NCBI GenBank assembly: GCA_900555035.1
Contig: USJX01000081.1
Coordinates: 1 to 12,862 of the forward strand
Source: an uncultured Prevotella sp.
Lineage (GTDB): Bacteria > Bacteroidota > Bacteroidia > Bacteroidales > Bacteroidaceae
DNA: 12,862 nucleotides
Direction: 5' to 3'
Within the stretch, counting starts at the first letter, position 1; each line of letters opens with the position of its first letter. Shown here one piece after another: positions 1-5,722 of this stretch. The notes under the pieces were generated by a model. The model had not been told where the DNA came from, did no database searches, and saw only the letters and a list, made by a program, of their open reading frames with translations. The position numbers were made by a program, and so were the translations under genes.

Positions 1-12
1 TTACCGATGGCC
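1..12 (-). CDS. possible start of a gene running off the left edge
   Basis: Read on the minus strand, an ATG at 12-10 opens the frame M-A-I-G and then leaves the window. It lies about 85 nt downstream of a near-perfect Bacteroidota promoter (102-133) that faces it, and nothing else for that promoter to serve is visible. Only four codons can be seen, so the product cannot be named. The other minus frame across 1-60 ends in a stop at 1-3 and has no start codon in frame, so I do not call it. The start position is a guess from promoter distance. Confidence 0.3.
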   Translation of the reverse strand, partial: GHR

Positions 13-68
13 ATCTTCAATCACATTGTGAGGTTCCTCGCCTCCGCTCAGGTTATTAACTTTAGTGC

Positions 69-103
69 AAAAAAAATGCACCCGACATCTTTTGTCGAGT
101 GCA
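69..103 (-). terminator. intrinsic terminator overlapping a promoter
   Basis: On the minus strand the arms 103-99 (TGCAC) and 81-77 (GTGCA) pair, an inner stem CGACA/TGTCG (97-93 with 87-83) encloses a 5-nt loop, and eight T residues follow (76-69). This is a textbook rho-independent terminator for minus-strand transcripts arriving from upstream. Its outer arm overlaps the -7 element of the promoter at 102-133. Confidence 0.6.
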
Positions 104-133
104 AAAATACAATAAGGTATTGGGAATACCAAA
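102..133 (-). promoter_or_regulatory. Bacteroidota-type promoter facing the left edge
   Basis: On the minus strand TTTG (133-130), a 20-bp spacer, and TATTTTTG (109-102) match the Bacteroidota primary sigma consensus TTTG-N19-21-TAnnTTTG. Transcription would start near 95. It probably drives the gene leaving the window at base 1. The TTTG box sits inside the T-rich tail of the terminator that ends the upstream gene. Confidence 0.7.
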
Positions 134-173
134 GAAAACGGACGGACAGAAAAGTTGTCCGCTAGAGTCCGTT
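131..173 (-). terminator. terminator of the 172-999 gene
   Basis: On the minus strand AACGGAC (173-167) pairs with GTCCGTT (143-137), with an inner stem GGACA/TGTCC (160-156 with 148-144) around a 7-nt loop. The tail reads GTTTTCTTTGG. The hairpin begins inside the stop codon of the coiled-coil gene, so the gene and its terminator are fused. Confidence 0.6.
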
Positions 174-999
174 AAAACGGGAAATCAGATATAAAACGAG
201 TGTTATACCTTTCAAGAATATCTTCTATGATAGAACGCTTGCTCAAAATCTCTTCTTCATCAAAGCATTCGCCTGTTTTTACAGTCTTAAGCTTGTATTT
301 CATAAACTTACAGTAATTGGAATTAGATGGTGCTCCTATATCTTTAAATTCATCTCTCATCTCTTTCCATGTAGGTTTCCGGCTAAGAGCTTTTTCTTCC
401 ATTAAGATAAGAATATAAGGAACGTGTTCCTTACACTTATGTCCGTCTATAAGCCCATGTAGTTCTTTTAGTAATTCCTCCGCTTTATATCGTGGATTTA
501 TTAGGCTACGGAAGCCTGTTGCTCTTGCATCTTTTCCTTCTGCATTTTTTTTCAACATCTTATCAAGTTCTTCTGCTATAGGATGTTCTTTAAATGCACT
601 TAATTTGGCTTTTAATATATTCAAATAATCTATTGCCTTAGATGCTTCGATTAGAAATGAAGGCTGTAACAATCCCTGTTTGGATGTGGCAACATAATCT
701 TTATACTTAGACTGTTCTATGTCAAGCAGCCTAAGTGATGATTCTATATATTTTATCAGTTCTTCCTGTGTTTTAACCAAAGTCCTATACTGATCATTTA
801 TATAGTGGTAAGCACTTTTATAATTATCTAATTCATCAAGAATATGCCTGCCCTTCAACTGAGCCATTTTAGCTTCATAATCAGCACAATATGTTGCTAA
901 TCTTATTGAAGAATCACGCACTTTATCTTCAAGACTTTCTATTATGCCACGCAATCTTTTGTTTTCGTTTTGACATAATAGTAGTTCAAAATCATCCAT
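172..999 (-). CDS. hypothetical protein with N-terminal coiled coil
   Basis: I do not recognise this 275-residue protein. Residues 1-60 and about 65-105 are rich in Leu, Glu, Lys and Gln with heptad-like spacing, which suggests a coiled coil after a short acidic start (MDDFELLL). The middle (about 115-185) is a second charged helical stretch. The C-terminal third (about 190-275) holds a compact Lys-rich segment (around RKPTWKEMRDEF and YCKFMKYKLKTVK) that could be a small winged-helix or other nucleic-acid-binding fold, but no motif proves it. There is no signal peptide or membrane segment, so it is likely cytoplasmic. Its DNA is visibly more AT-rich than the Type I operon. It stands alone, 189 bp downstream of the Type II methylase and with its own terminator. 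An imperfect inverted repeat (1021-1045) lies just upstream. A link to restriction is suggested only by position. Confidence 0.75.
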   Translation of the reverse strand: MDDFELLLCQNENKRLRGIIESLEDKVRDSSIRLATYCADYEAKMAQLKGRHILDELDNYKSAYHYINDQYRTLVKTQEELIKYIESSLRLLDIEQSKYKDYVATSKQGLLQPSFLIEASKAIDYLNILKAKLSAFKEHPIAEELDKMLKKNAEGKDARATGFRSLINPRYKAEELLKELHGLIDGHKCKEHVPYILILMEEKALSRKPTWKEMRDEFKDIGAPSNSNYCKFMKYKLKTVKTGECFDEEEILSKRSIIEDILERYNTRFISDFPF

Positions 1000-1020
1000 A
1001 TTTTTCTTTATTTTAGTTTT

Positions 1021-1045
1021 GAAGTAATCATTATAATATCACTTC
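1021..1045. promoter_or_regulatory. imperfect inverted repeat upstream of the coiled-coil gene
   Basis: GAAGT at 1021-1025 mirrors ACTTC at 1041-1045, with further AT pairing inward, about 22 bp ahead of the start codon of the minus-strand gene at 999. The placement fits an operator, but no regulator is identified and I see no clear TAnnTTTG box here. Confidence 0.3.
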
Positions 1046-1055
1046 AATAAGTTTT

Positions 1056-1113
1056 AAAGAGTCAAGAGAATATAACTTTCACTAAACTAAAATTATAATT
1101 CTCTTGACTCTTT
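1056..1113. terminator. long hairpin between methylase and coiled-coil gene
   Basis: Bases 1056-1071 (AAAGAGTCAAGAGAAT) are the exact reverse complement of 1098-1113. If A1098 is bulged, TATAA (1071-1075) also pairs with TTATA (1093-1097), leaving a loop of about 17 nt. It lies 75 bp downstream of the methylase 3' end. On the minus strand it is followed by TTTAAAAC, a weak U tract; on the plus strand by TTTCTTG. The likely role is a factor-independent or bidirectional terminator separating the Type II operon from the coiled-coil gene. The rest of 1000-1188 is AT-rich with no gene. Confidence 0.5.
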
Positions 1114-1188
1114 CTTGTGCAAAACTCTTTATAAGCCTAATCCGCTTTTAGAGTATAATCCACTATTATATATAGAAGTAAAACTGCG

Positions 1189-2028
1189 CTAAACATAAGC
1201 CTGCTTGATTAGTTTACCGATGGTTGTATCCGTAAAAGTTCGCCAGATTTTCAATTCCACAGGCTTGTAGTCATCAAAGAGCTGCTTTACGAACTGCACC
1301 TCAAGTACCAGTCGGAGATCGTTTTTATCTTCTTCAGGCGTTCCCTCCTTGCGATAGCCGAGTCGTGCTATTCTGATTAGGAAGAGATCGCGCACTCCCT
1401 TGCCCTTAATATAAGGCATAAAGTAGAAAAGCTTGTTGAGAGCCACGGATGCAGGAAACTTCTTGCCTGTATAGTAGATGGTGGCAGAGCCGTCAAGAAA
1501 CATCTTCTCGTTGTCTTTCTTTACCAGCGAGATGAGAACATTCTTGGTTTCATCCACCACAGGCTCCAGCTGCGGCTTTTCACCATATTTCTCCCAATTA
1601 ATATCTTCGTGCACCATACTGTTGTCAGCAATACTATTGAGTGCATATTGATCGAAGAGATCAAGGAAGTTGAGCTCGTGATACTTATTTGTAACAGTTG
1701 AAGTCTGCGTATTATGATCCTTTACAACAACTAATTGCGACTGCTTATGCACAATCTCTCTAACAGCTTCAGAACAATCCCGTGTATCCTCAGGCATAAT
1801 ATTCTGAATATCATTGAAGAGCCGGATAAGTGAGCGACCTACTGCCCACGCTAAATTAACGGGAACCGCATTACCTATTTGCTTGTATTTATCGCTCATA
1901 CTTCCTTGGAAATTCCAGCTATCCGGAAATGTCTGAATACGTGCATATTCTCGAACACTTAATGGACGTGTTTCTATAGGATGACAACGCTCTGTCTGTT
2001 TTTGACAAGGAGAGCATGTAAGTGTCAA
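1189..2028 (-). pseudogene. C5-cytosine methyltransferase, C-terminal part (motifs IX-X plus extension)
   Basis: This frame directly continues the methylase upstream after a single TAA codon at 2029-2031; the first codon is TTG, not ATG. Residues 21-35 (RPLSVREYARIQTFP) are motif IX and residues 50-60 (QIGNAVPVNLA) are motif X, which completes the SAM-binding fold of C5 methylases. About 220 further residues follow, with no motif I recognise; the last ~115 (LISLVKKDNEKMF onward) look like an independent folded domain rich in aromatic and basic residues. The only internal Met near the start falls after motif IX, so an ATG-started product would be useless alone. Three states are possible: a dead gene fragment; a second subunit started at TTG by stop-start coupling (TAATTG), as in naturally split methylases such as M.AquI; or the tail of a readthrough product. 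I favour a nonsense mutation, since a TCA serine to TAA change restores the usual DEPS sequence. Confidence 0.7.
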
Positions 2029-3018
2029 TTACGGTTCATCAAGTGACAATCTTCTTGCCATTCCCGTTTTTCCACCACCGAGCAACCAACTACCTCCCAT
2101 ATAGTCCTTGGCAACATCTTCTGGCAGATTTCTCCAATCGCCACCTTGGGGGACCATTGCCAAAACTCGCTTTTTCTTCTCCGGATACTGTGCACCCTCA
2201 GAAACTGGAACATCACTATCAAAGATTACGCTTTGGTAGAGAGCATCACGAAGAGTTAATACTTCATGATAAGGTGTAGGCCAATGAAACTCTACGCGTT
2301 TAGCAATATCGTTGCGAATTGCAATGAGAATCAATCGCTCTCGTTTCTGCGGCACTTGATACATGATTGCACGCAACACACGAGGTTCAACAAGCGTGTA
2401 TCCCAATTCAGCTATTGCATTTTTTATAGTCTCAAATGTTCGTCCATTTTCATGTGAGATTAACCCCTTAACATTTTCTCCCATAAAAACTTTCGGCTGA
2501 ATTTCTTTTACTGCTCGGGCTAGTTCAAAGAACAGAGTTCCACGGGTGTCGTTGAATCCAGCCCCCTTTCCTGCATACGAAAACGCCTGACAAGGGAAAC
2601 CACCTGACAGAAAATCTACTTTACCTCTTAAAGGAGTGAAATCTATGTGGCGCACGTCACCCTCTATCACATTCCATTCTGGTCTGTTTGTTTTTAGCGT
2701 CTTGCACGCAGCTGTTTCAAACTCGTTCAACAACACGTGATGAAAACCTGCCAGCGACATGCCTAAAGCCAAGCCGCCGCCACCAGCAAAAAGTTCTACT
2801 GAATTGAATTGTCGCACAGGAATAACTCTAGATTCGTTTTCCCAATTACTTTTAAGCATAGAATCTATCTCCGGGATTACCTTAAGGTCTTCCATCTCAA
2901 ACCCCGAGATACCATTCTGAACCCGAAGTGGATAAAGCCCATTTCTCCCCCAGGTTTGAACCGTACGATTGGAGGTGCCTATAAGTGCTGCTAAATTATT
3001 TTCTGATATAAATGTCAT
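2029..3018 (-). CDS. C5-cytosine DNA methyltransferase, N-terminal part (motifs I-VIII and TRD)
   Basis: The methylase transfers a methyl group from SAM to cytosine carbon 5 and should protect host DNA from the endonuclease encoded upstream. Visible motifs: I (FAGGGG, 77-82), IV with the catalytic cysteine (PCQ, Cys143), VI (ENV, 181-183) and VIII (QKRER, 224-228). Residues about 245-325, including GGSWLLGGGKTG, belong to the target-recognition region. The frame stops at DEP (327-329), immediately before the serine expected in this family, so motifs IX and X are missing from this polypeptide and lie in the next frame. Residues 1-50 form a MerR-like helix-turn-helix (IGTSNRTVQTWGRNGL), a fusion that could let the enzyme regulate its own operon. 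The start is 2 bp after the endonuclease stop, indicating coupled translation. The target sequence cannot be read from the protein. On its own this part should be inactive. Confidence 0.85.
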   Translation of the reverse strand: MTFISENNLAALIGTSNRTVQTWGRNGLYPLRVQNGISGFEMEDLKVIPEIDSMLKSNWENESRVIPVRQFNSVELFAGGGGLALGMSLAGFHHVLLNEFETAACKTLKTNRPEWNVIEGDVRHIDFTPLRGKVDFLSGGFPCQAFSYAGKGAGFNDTRGTLFFELARAVKEIQPKVFMGENVKGLISHENGRTFETIKNAIAELGYTLVEPRVLRAIMYQVPQKRERLILIAIRNDIAKRVEFHWPTPYHEVLTLRDALYQSVIFDSDVPVSEGAQYPEKKKRVLAMVPQGGDWRNLPEDVAKDYMGGSWLLGGGKTGMARRLSLDEP

Positions 3019-3020
3019 AG

Positions 3021-3740
3021 TTATAAACCACCTTTCTCTCTGATTTCTTCAGCAATTTCTTCTACTTTGGCTAGGATAAGTGCACTTCCATCAATTCCGT
3101 CTTCATCCACAACCTCTCCAAAAGCCTTAGCTAAGCGATGATAAAAGTTTTTGTCTCCTGTAAGATGCATCCAAAAATCAGAGCCACACAAAACTGGGTA
3201 ATGCGTATCTATTGCCTTATAGAAAGCAGATAGGTTTTCTTTCTCCCCATATAAAACTCCTACTACAAGATCCTCAAACTGTAACCCCATTCTGTCTAAT
3301 CTAGACTTATTCATAAGGTATTTAAAATGACCTAGAATTGTGGTAATATCATCTTTATTAATCGTTTTGGGTCCCGCCTTGCACTGACAGTATTTACGGC
3401 GTCCATCTATAGCATCAACGAATTCTATATCTATACCATCAATGCCAGATGCACCACCAACTACCTCCTGGAGTTGAGCAATAAACACCTGAATATTTTG
3501 TCCGAAACTAGTACTGAGACTTGTGCCCAGGATACGTGGATAGACTAGAGCTTTGGCCAAACTAATGGGTTGCGTATCTCCACATAAGAAAGCTGCAAGA
3601 TAATTGATAAGAAACGGATTAATATCAAAACTGCTCAGATGAAGCTTATTCAGATACTTCAAATGATTAGGTATGATAATAGAGCGGAAATATTGCTTTC
3701 CACTTTCTATAATGGCTTGTTTTTGCTGTTCTGTCATCAC
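3021..3740 (-). CDS. Type II restriction endonuclease (PmeII/TdeIII-like)
   Basis: This 239-residue protein precedes a cytosine methylase in a two-gene operon, the normal arrangement for a Type II system. A candidate PD-(D/E)xK nuclease core is visible: IDGIDIEF (101-107, with Asp104 and Glu106), a short turn, then YCQCKAGP (117-124), where Lys121 would be the catalytic lysine in a Q-x-K variant. The following TINKDD and the later VVGVLYGE and FWMHLTGD segments are, from memory, typical of the family called PmeII/TdeIII. That assignment is not verified by search, and the recognition site is unknown to me. Length and continuity suggest an intact enzyme. Two adjacent ATG codons (3740 and 3737) are possible starts. 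The C-terminus is rich in Glu and Lys. The puzzle is its survival next to an interrupted methylase; a missense change silencing it cannot be excluded by eye. Confidence 0.75.
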   Translation of the reverse strand: MMTEQQKQAIIESGKQYFRSIIIPNHLKYLNKLHLSSFDINPFLINYLAAFLCGDTQPISLAKALVYPRILGTSLSTSFGQNIQVFIAQLQEVVGGASGIDGIDIEFVDAIDGRRKYCQCKAGPKTINKDDITTILGHFKYLMNKSRLDRMGLQFEDLVVGVLYGEKENLSAFYKAIDTHYPVLCGSDFWMHLTGDKNFYHRLAKAFGEVVDEDGIDGSALILAKVEEIAEEIREKGGL

Positions 3741-3793
3741 CGTATATTATAAAATGTTTTATTTTCCTGCGCACTATGCACAGAATTCGCCCC

Positions 3794-3825
3794 CAAAGGT
3801 ACAAAATAATTGCGAAAAAACACAC
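3794..3825 (-). promoter_or_regulatory. promoter of the Type II operon
   Basis: On the minus strand TACCTTTG (3801-3794) matches TAnnTTTG, about 55 bp ahead of the endonuclease start. At the -33 distance there is only a T-rich stretch (GTGTTTTTT), not a clean TTTG, so the promoter may be moderate. No separate C-protein gene or box is seen. Confidence 0.5.
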
Positions 3826-4280
3826 ATTATTATATAGATTAACACAAAAAAACAGAATAATAAAAATTTGAGACCTGAAAAAGAAGAATTATATAACTTC
3901 TTACAACCATCAGAAAATCATGTCTTACAGGAAGACTTCATATCTTCATCTTGCTAAAAGTTTCATCGCAGAAAGACTATCAAAAACACGCACAGAGCCA
4001 TGAAAATCGGCTCAGAATAGTCTTTTTACTCACTCTGATGGCAAAAACAAGAGGAGTAGAAGTTAGAAAGAACGAAAGAAAAGAGGGGTTTAAGAAAAGA
4101 TTTCGAACGGATTTTGTAAATATCAAAGACAAAAAGCAGTAGAGAAATCTAAAAGAAGGGAGATTAGAATCTATAATATTCTTATACATTAAGGCTGTCC
4201 TACTTTATGGTATATAACTAGCTTAACTAATATATTATCAGATACTTAACGTTTATCATCGATGTAATGATTTACTTATT
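3826..4280. other. non-coding stretch between the divergent units
   Basis: This AT-rich interval separates the minus-strand Type II operon from the plus-strand genes. I see no convincing gene. A short plus frame at 3868-3957 (TTG start, 29 codons, beginning LRPEKEELYNF) could be a gene remnant, and a 63-codon plus frame at 3951-4142 runs through a hairpin and has no recognisable sequence. The only firm structure is the hairpin at 3972-4027. Confidence 0.4.
3972..4027 (+). terminator. compound hairpin with T tail
   Basis: AAAGACTAT (3972-3980) pairs with ATAGTCTTT (4017-4025), an inner stem GAGCC/GGCTC (3995-3999 with 4009-4013) forms a second arm, and the sequence continues TTTTT. This resembles a rho-independent terminator for a plus-strand transcript. 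No gene or clear promoter lies upstream on that strand, so the transcript it ends is unknown. Confidence 0.5.
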
Positions 4281-4291
4281 TCACACCATTA

Positions 4292-4452
4292 AATCCGGTC
4301 ATTAATGCCCGGTCATTTTCGGTCATTAAGGTTTTCGGGGGCGGCGAAATGTATATAGTATAATATTAAAATATTTTAATATTATACTATAAGGCTAAAT
4401 GACCGGATTGATTTTTCTTAATGACCGATAATGACCGGTCATTAATGCCCGG
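4292..4452. repeat. GGTCATT repeat cluster around a perfect palindrome
   Basis: GGTCATT occurs on the plus strand at 4297, 4311, 4321 and 4437, and as its complement AATGACC at 4398, 4420 and 4430: seven copies in about 150 bp. The 18-bp CCGGTCATTAATGCCCGG is repeated exactly at 4295-4312 and 4435-4452. AATCCGGTCATT (4292-4303) is inverted at 4398-4409, and TAATGACCGGTCATTA (4429-4444) is itself a palindrome. The arrangement resembles binding sites for a dimeric DNA-binding protein, or iterons. The function is not known to me. Confidence 0.75.
4354..4391. repeat. perfect 38-bp AT palindrome
   Basis: The half TATAGTATAATATTAAAAT (4354-4372) is followed without spacer by its exact reverse complement (4373-4391). 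It contains only two G:C pairs. It lies at the centre of the GGTCATT cluster. It could extrude as a cruciform, melt easily, or bind a protein; it has no T tail and is not a normal terminator. Confidence 0.8.
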
Positions 4453-4548
4453 ATACCTTTGCTTCGTCATTCCACTCACTTCCCTCTTATCTCATCCCCC
4501 GGTTTCACAACATACGGGAAAAACGAATTCAAGTGACGGGAAAAGCCA

Positions 4549-4578
4549 TTGTCCCCTCAGCCTTTTTTCGTATCTTTG
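4549..4578 (+). promoter_or_regulatory. promoter of the HU-like gene
   Basis: TTG (4549-4551), a 19-bp spacer, and TATCTTTG (4571-4578) match the Bacteroidota promoter consensus. The start point would be near 4585, which gives the HU-like gene an unusually long leader of about 165 nt. A second isolated TACCTTTG at 4454-4461 has no -33 partner. Confidence 0.65.
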
Positions 4579-4615
4579 CACCGGCAATCGAAAGAACAGC
4601 CTTTTGTGCCTCAGG

Positions 4616-4681
4616 GCGGTCATCATAGAAGACCGCAGCGGGTCTTAAATGATGGCAGGCGCCGGTCATCTATTAAGACCC
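4616..4681 (+). promoter_or_regulatory. structured 5' leader of the HU-like gene
   Basis: Two hairpins lie in the leader. GCGGTC/GACCGC (4616-4621 with 4631-4636) closes a 9-nt loop. GGGTCTTAA/TTAAGACCC (4640-4648 with 4673-4681) closes a 24-nt loop. Each contains a GGTCATC element (4618-4624 and 4664-4670) related to the upstream GGTCATT repeats. No named riboswitch matches. Autoregulation by the encoded DNA-binding protein is a possibility only. Confidence 0.45.
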
Positions 4682-4750
4682 AAAAAAGCACAGGAAACGG
4701 GGCTTTCTGGGTAGTTGTGATTTTAACGAACTCATTAAACACAAACGAGT

Positions 4751-5503
4751 ATGATTAATTACAGCATCGTAATGCGCAGCGTGAACGCAAACCTTTTGGA
4801 GATTAACCAGGCAAAGTCACGCATCAACCAGGCTAAGCAGGAGGGTAAGAATCCTGACCAGAAGGACCTTGACCTCGTGAAGACCGAGAAGCAGAATGCG
4901 TTCGCCATCTCGCAGTACACCGATGTGATGACCATCGAGAAGTTTGCCAAGCACATCACTTCTCACGGCAGTGTGTATTCCAGAGCTGACATCAGCGCCA
5001 TCCTCTACATGGCAGTGGATTGCATGCGAGAGATGCTGCTCGAGGGCAAGAAGATTCGTCTGGGCGATTTGGGCGATTTCTCTCTCCTGCTCGGCTCCAA
5101 GGGCGCAGAGACTGCCGACAAGTTTACGGCGCAGAACATCAACCAGGTGAAGGTTCAGTGGGAGCCTGGCAAGGAGTTCAAGAACCTGATCGACGACGCC
5201 GAGTTCAACCTCGTGGCTAGCCGCAGCGCACAGGCTGCTGTGCTGAAGGCCATCAGAGAGGGCAAGACCAACGTTGACCTCAATCTGCCTATCAATCCTG
5301 ATGGTGGCGATGACGGCAATGGCGGCGGCACTGAAGGCGGCGGCACTAATGGCGGTGGCGGCGGAACCACTGGCGGCGGCTCCGATAGCGGAACCACTGG
5401 AGCTGGCGGCAGCGGCAGCACGGGTGAGAACACTGGCGACCCAGGTACTTCCGGCGGCAATACCGGAGAAACGGGTGGCGACTCAGGCAGTGTTAGCATC
5501 TAG
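4751..5503 (+). CDS. HU-family DNA-binding protein with glycine-rich tail
   Basis: This 250-residue protein belongs to the Bacteroidota histone-like HU group, which bends and packages DNA. Residues about 1-50 are an N-terminal arm, residues about 50-160 the HU-like fold: an alpha-helical dimerisation part (TIEKFAKHITSHGSVYSRADISAILYMAVDCM spans 62-93) followed by the beta-region (IRLGDLGDFSLLLGSKG). Residues about 182-250 are a low-complexity tail of Gly, Thr, Ser and Asn with repeated GGG-T units, probably disordered, coded by short repetitive DNA. A well-placed promoter lies about 170 bp upstream. The stop codon lies inside a 10-bp hairpin, and the mini-protein follows 99 bp downstream, so the two may share a transcript. 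In related genomes, as I recall, this pair is commonly followed by an N-acetylmuramoyl-L-alanine amidase; here a Type I operon follows. Its DNA targets are unknown. An alternative start at Met8 (4772) is possible. Confidence 0.85.
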   Translation: MINYSIVMRSVNANLLEINQAKSRINQAKQEGKNPDQKDLDLVKTEKQNAFAISQYTDVMTIEKFAKHITSHGSVYSRADISAILYMAVDCMREMLLEGKKIRLGDLGDFSLLLGSKGAETADKFTAQNINQVKVQWEPGKEFKNLIDDAEFNLVASRSAQAAVLKAIREGKTNVDLNLPINPDGGDDGNGGGTEGGGTNGGGGGTTGGGSDSGTTGAGGSGSTGENTGDPGTSGGNTGETGGDSGSVSI

Positions 5504-5519
5504 ACCTTGGGTCTAGATG
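5497..5519. terminator. hairpin at the end of the HU-like gene
   Basis: CATCTAGACC (5497-5506) pairs with GGTCTAGATG (5510-5519) around a 3-nt loop and includes the stop codon. No T run follows, so it may be an RNA-stability or processing element rather than a full terminator. Confidence 0.5.
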
Positions 5520-5536
5520 ATTTAACCTCCCAAGAA

Positions 5537-5562
5537 TAGAGTTCCAGGATACTGGAACTCTA
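5537..5562. promoter_or_regulatory. second hairpin between HU-like gene and mini-protein
   Basis: TAGAGTTCCAG (5537-5547) pairs perfectly with CTGGAACTCTA (5552-5562) around the tetraloop GATA. It is also without a T run. Two tandem perfect hairpins in 66 bp between cotranscribed genes suggest control of the relative amounts of the two messages. Confidence 0.5.
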
Positions 5563-5602
5563 CCACCCCTTAAAAAATTGTAGAACCCTTTAAAAGTAGA
5601 AG

Positions 5603-5698
5603 ATGATGAAAAAAGACACTTGGAAAATGGTGATTCAGATAGCCATCAGCATCCTTACGGCTATCGCCACCTCGCTCGGCGTATCGAGCTGCATGTAA
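5603..5698 (+). CDS. smalltalk-type mini-protein
   Basis: This 31-residue frame (30 if started at the second ATG, 5606) begins MMKKDTWKMV, continues as a hydrophobic helix (IQIAISILTAIATSLGV) and ends SSCM. It matches the small Bacteroidota family that NCBI names 'smalltalk protein', which I recognise by its MKK(D/E)TWK start, its ILTAIAT core and its terminal Cys. The helix suggests membrane association. The terminal Cys resembles a lipobox position, but there is no mature protein after it. An A/G-rich ribosome site (AAAAGTAGAAG) precedes it and a terminator follows. The function of the family is unknown to me. It follows the HU-like gene as in other Bacteroidota. Confidence 0.8.
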   Translation: MMKKDTWKMVIQIAISILTAIATSLGVSSCM

Positions 5699-5722
5699 AT
5701 CATGTAAATAATGTAATCTACT

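Noticed and set aside
1..60. C-terminal end of a minus-strand protein stopping at base 1
   Set aside because: The open frame has no start codon and extends back through the terminator T run and the promoter; a leader with a start at 12 fits better.
2025..2457. Short frames on either strand inside the methylase
   Set aside because: The methylase frame itself carries strong motifs, so these are shadows.
3951..4142. 63-codon plus-strand frame
   Set aside because: It runs through a terminator hairpin, has no recognisable sequence, and an overlapping minus frame is equally open; AT-rich intergenic noise is the simpler reading.
4292..4452. CRISPR array
   Set aside because: The repeats are 7-18 bp, occur in both orientations, and lack regular 30-40 bp spacers; no cas gene is present.
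4421..4758. Two overlapping plus-strand frames before the HU-like gene
   Set aside because: They span repeats, the promoter and the leader hairpins; composition is not protein-like.
5155..5499. Pro/Val-rich minus-strand frame opposite the HU-like gene
   Set aside because: It is the antisense reading of the glycine-rich repeat tail.
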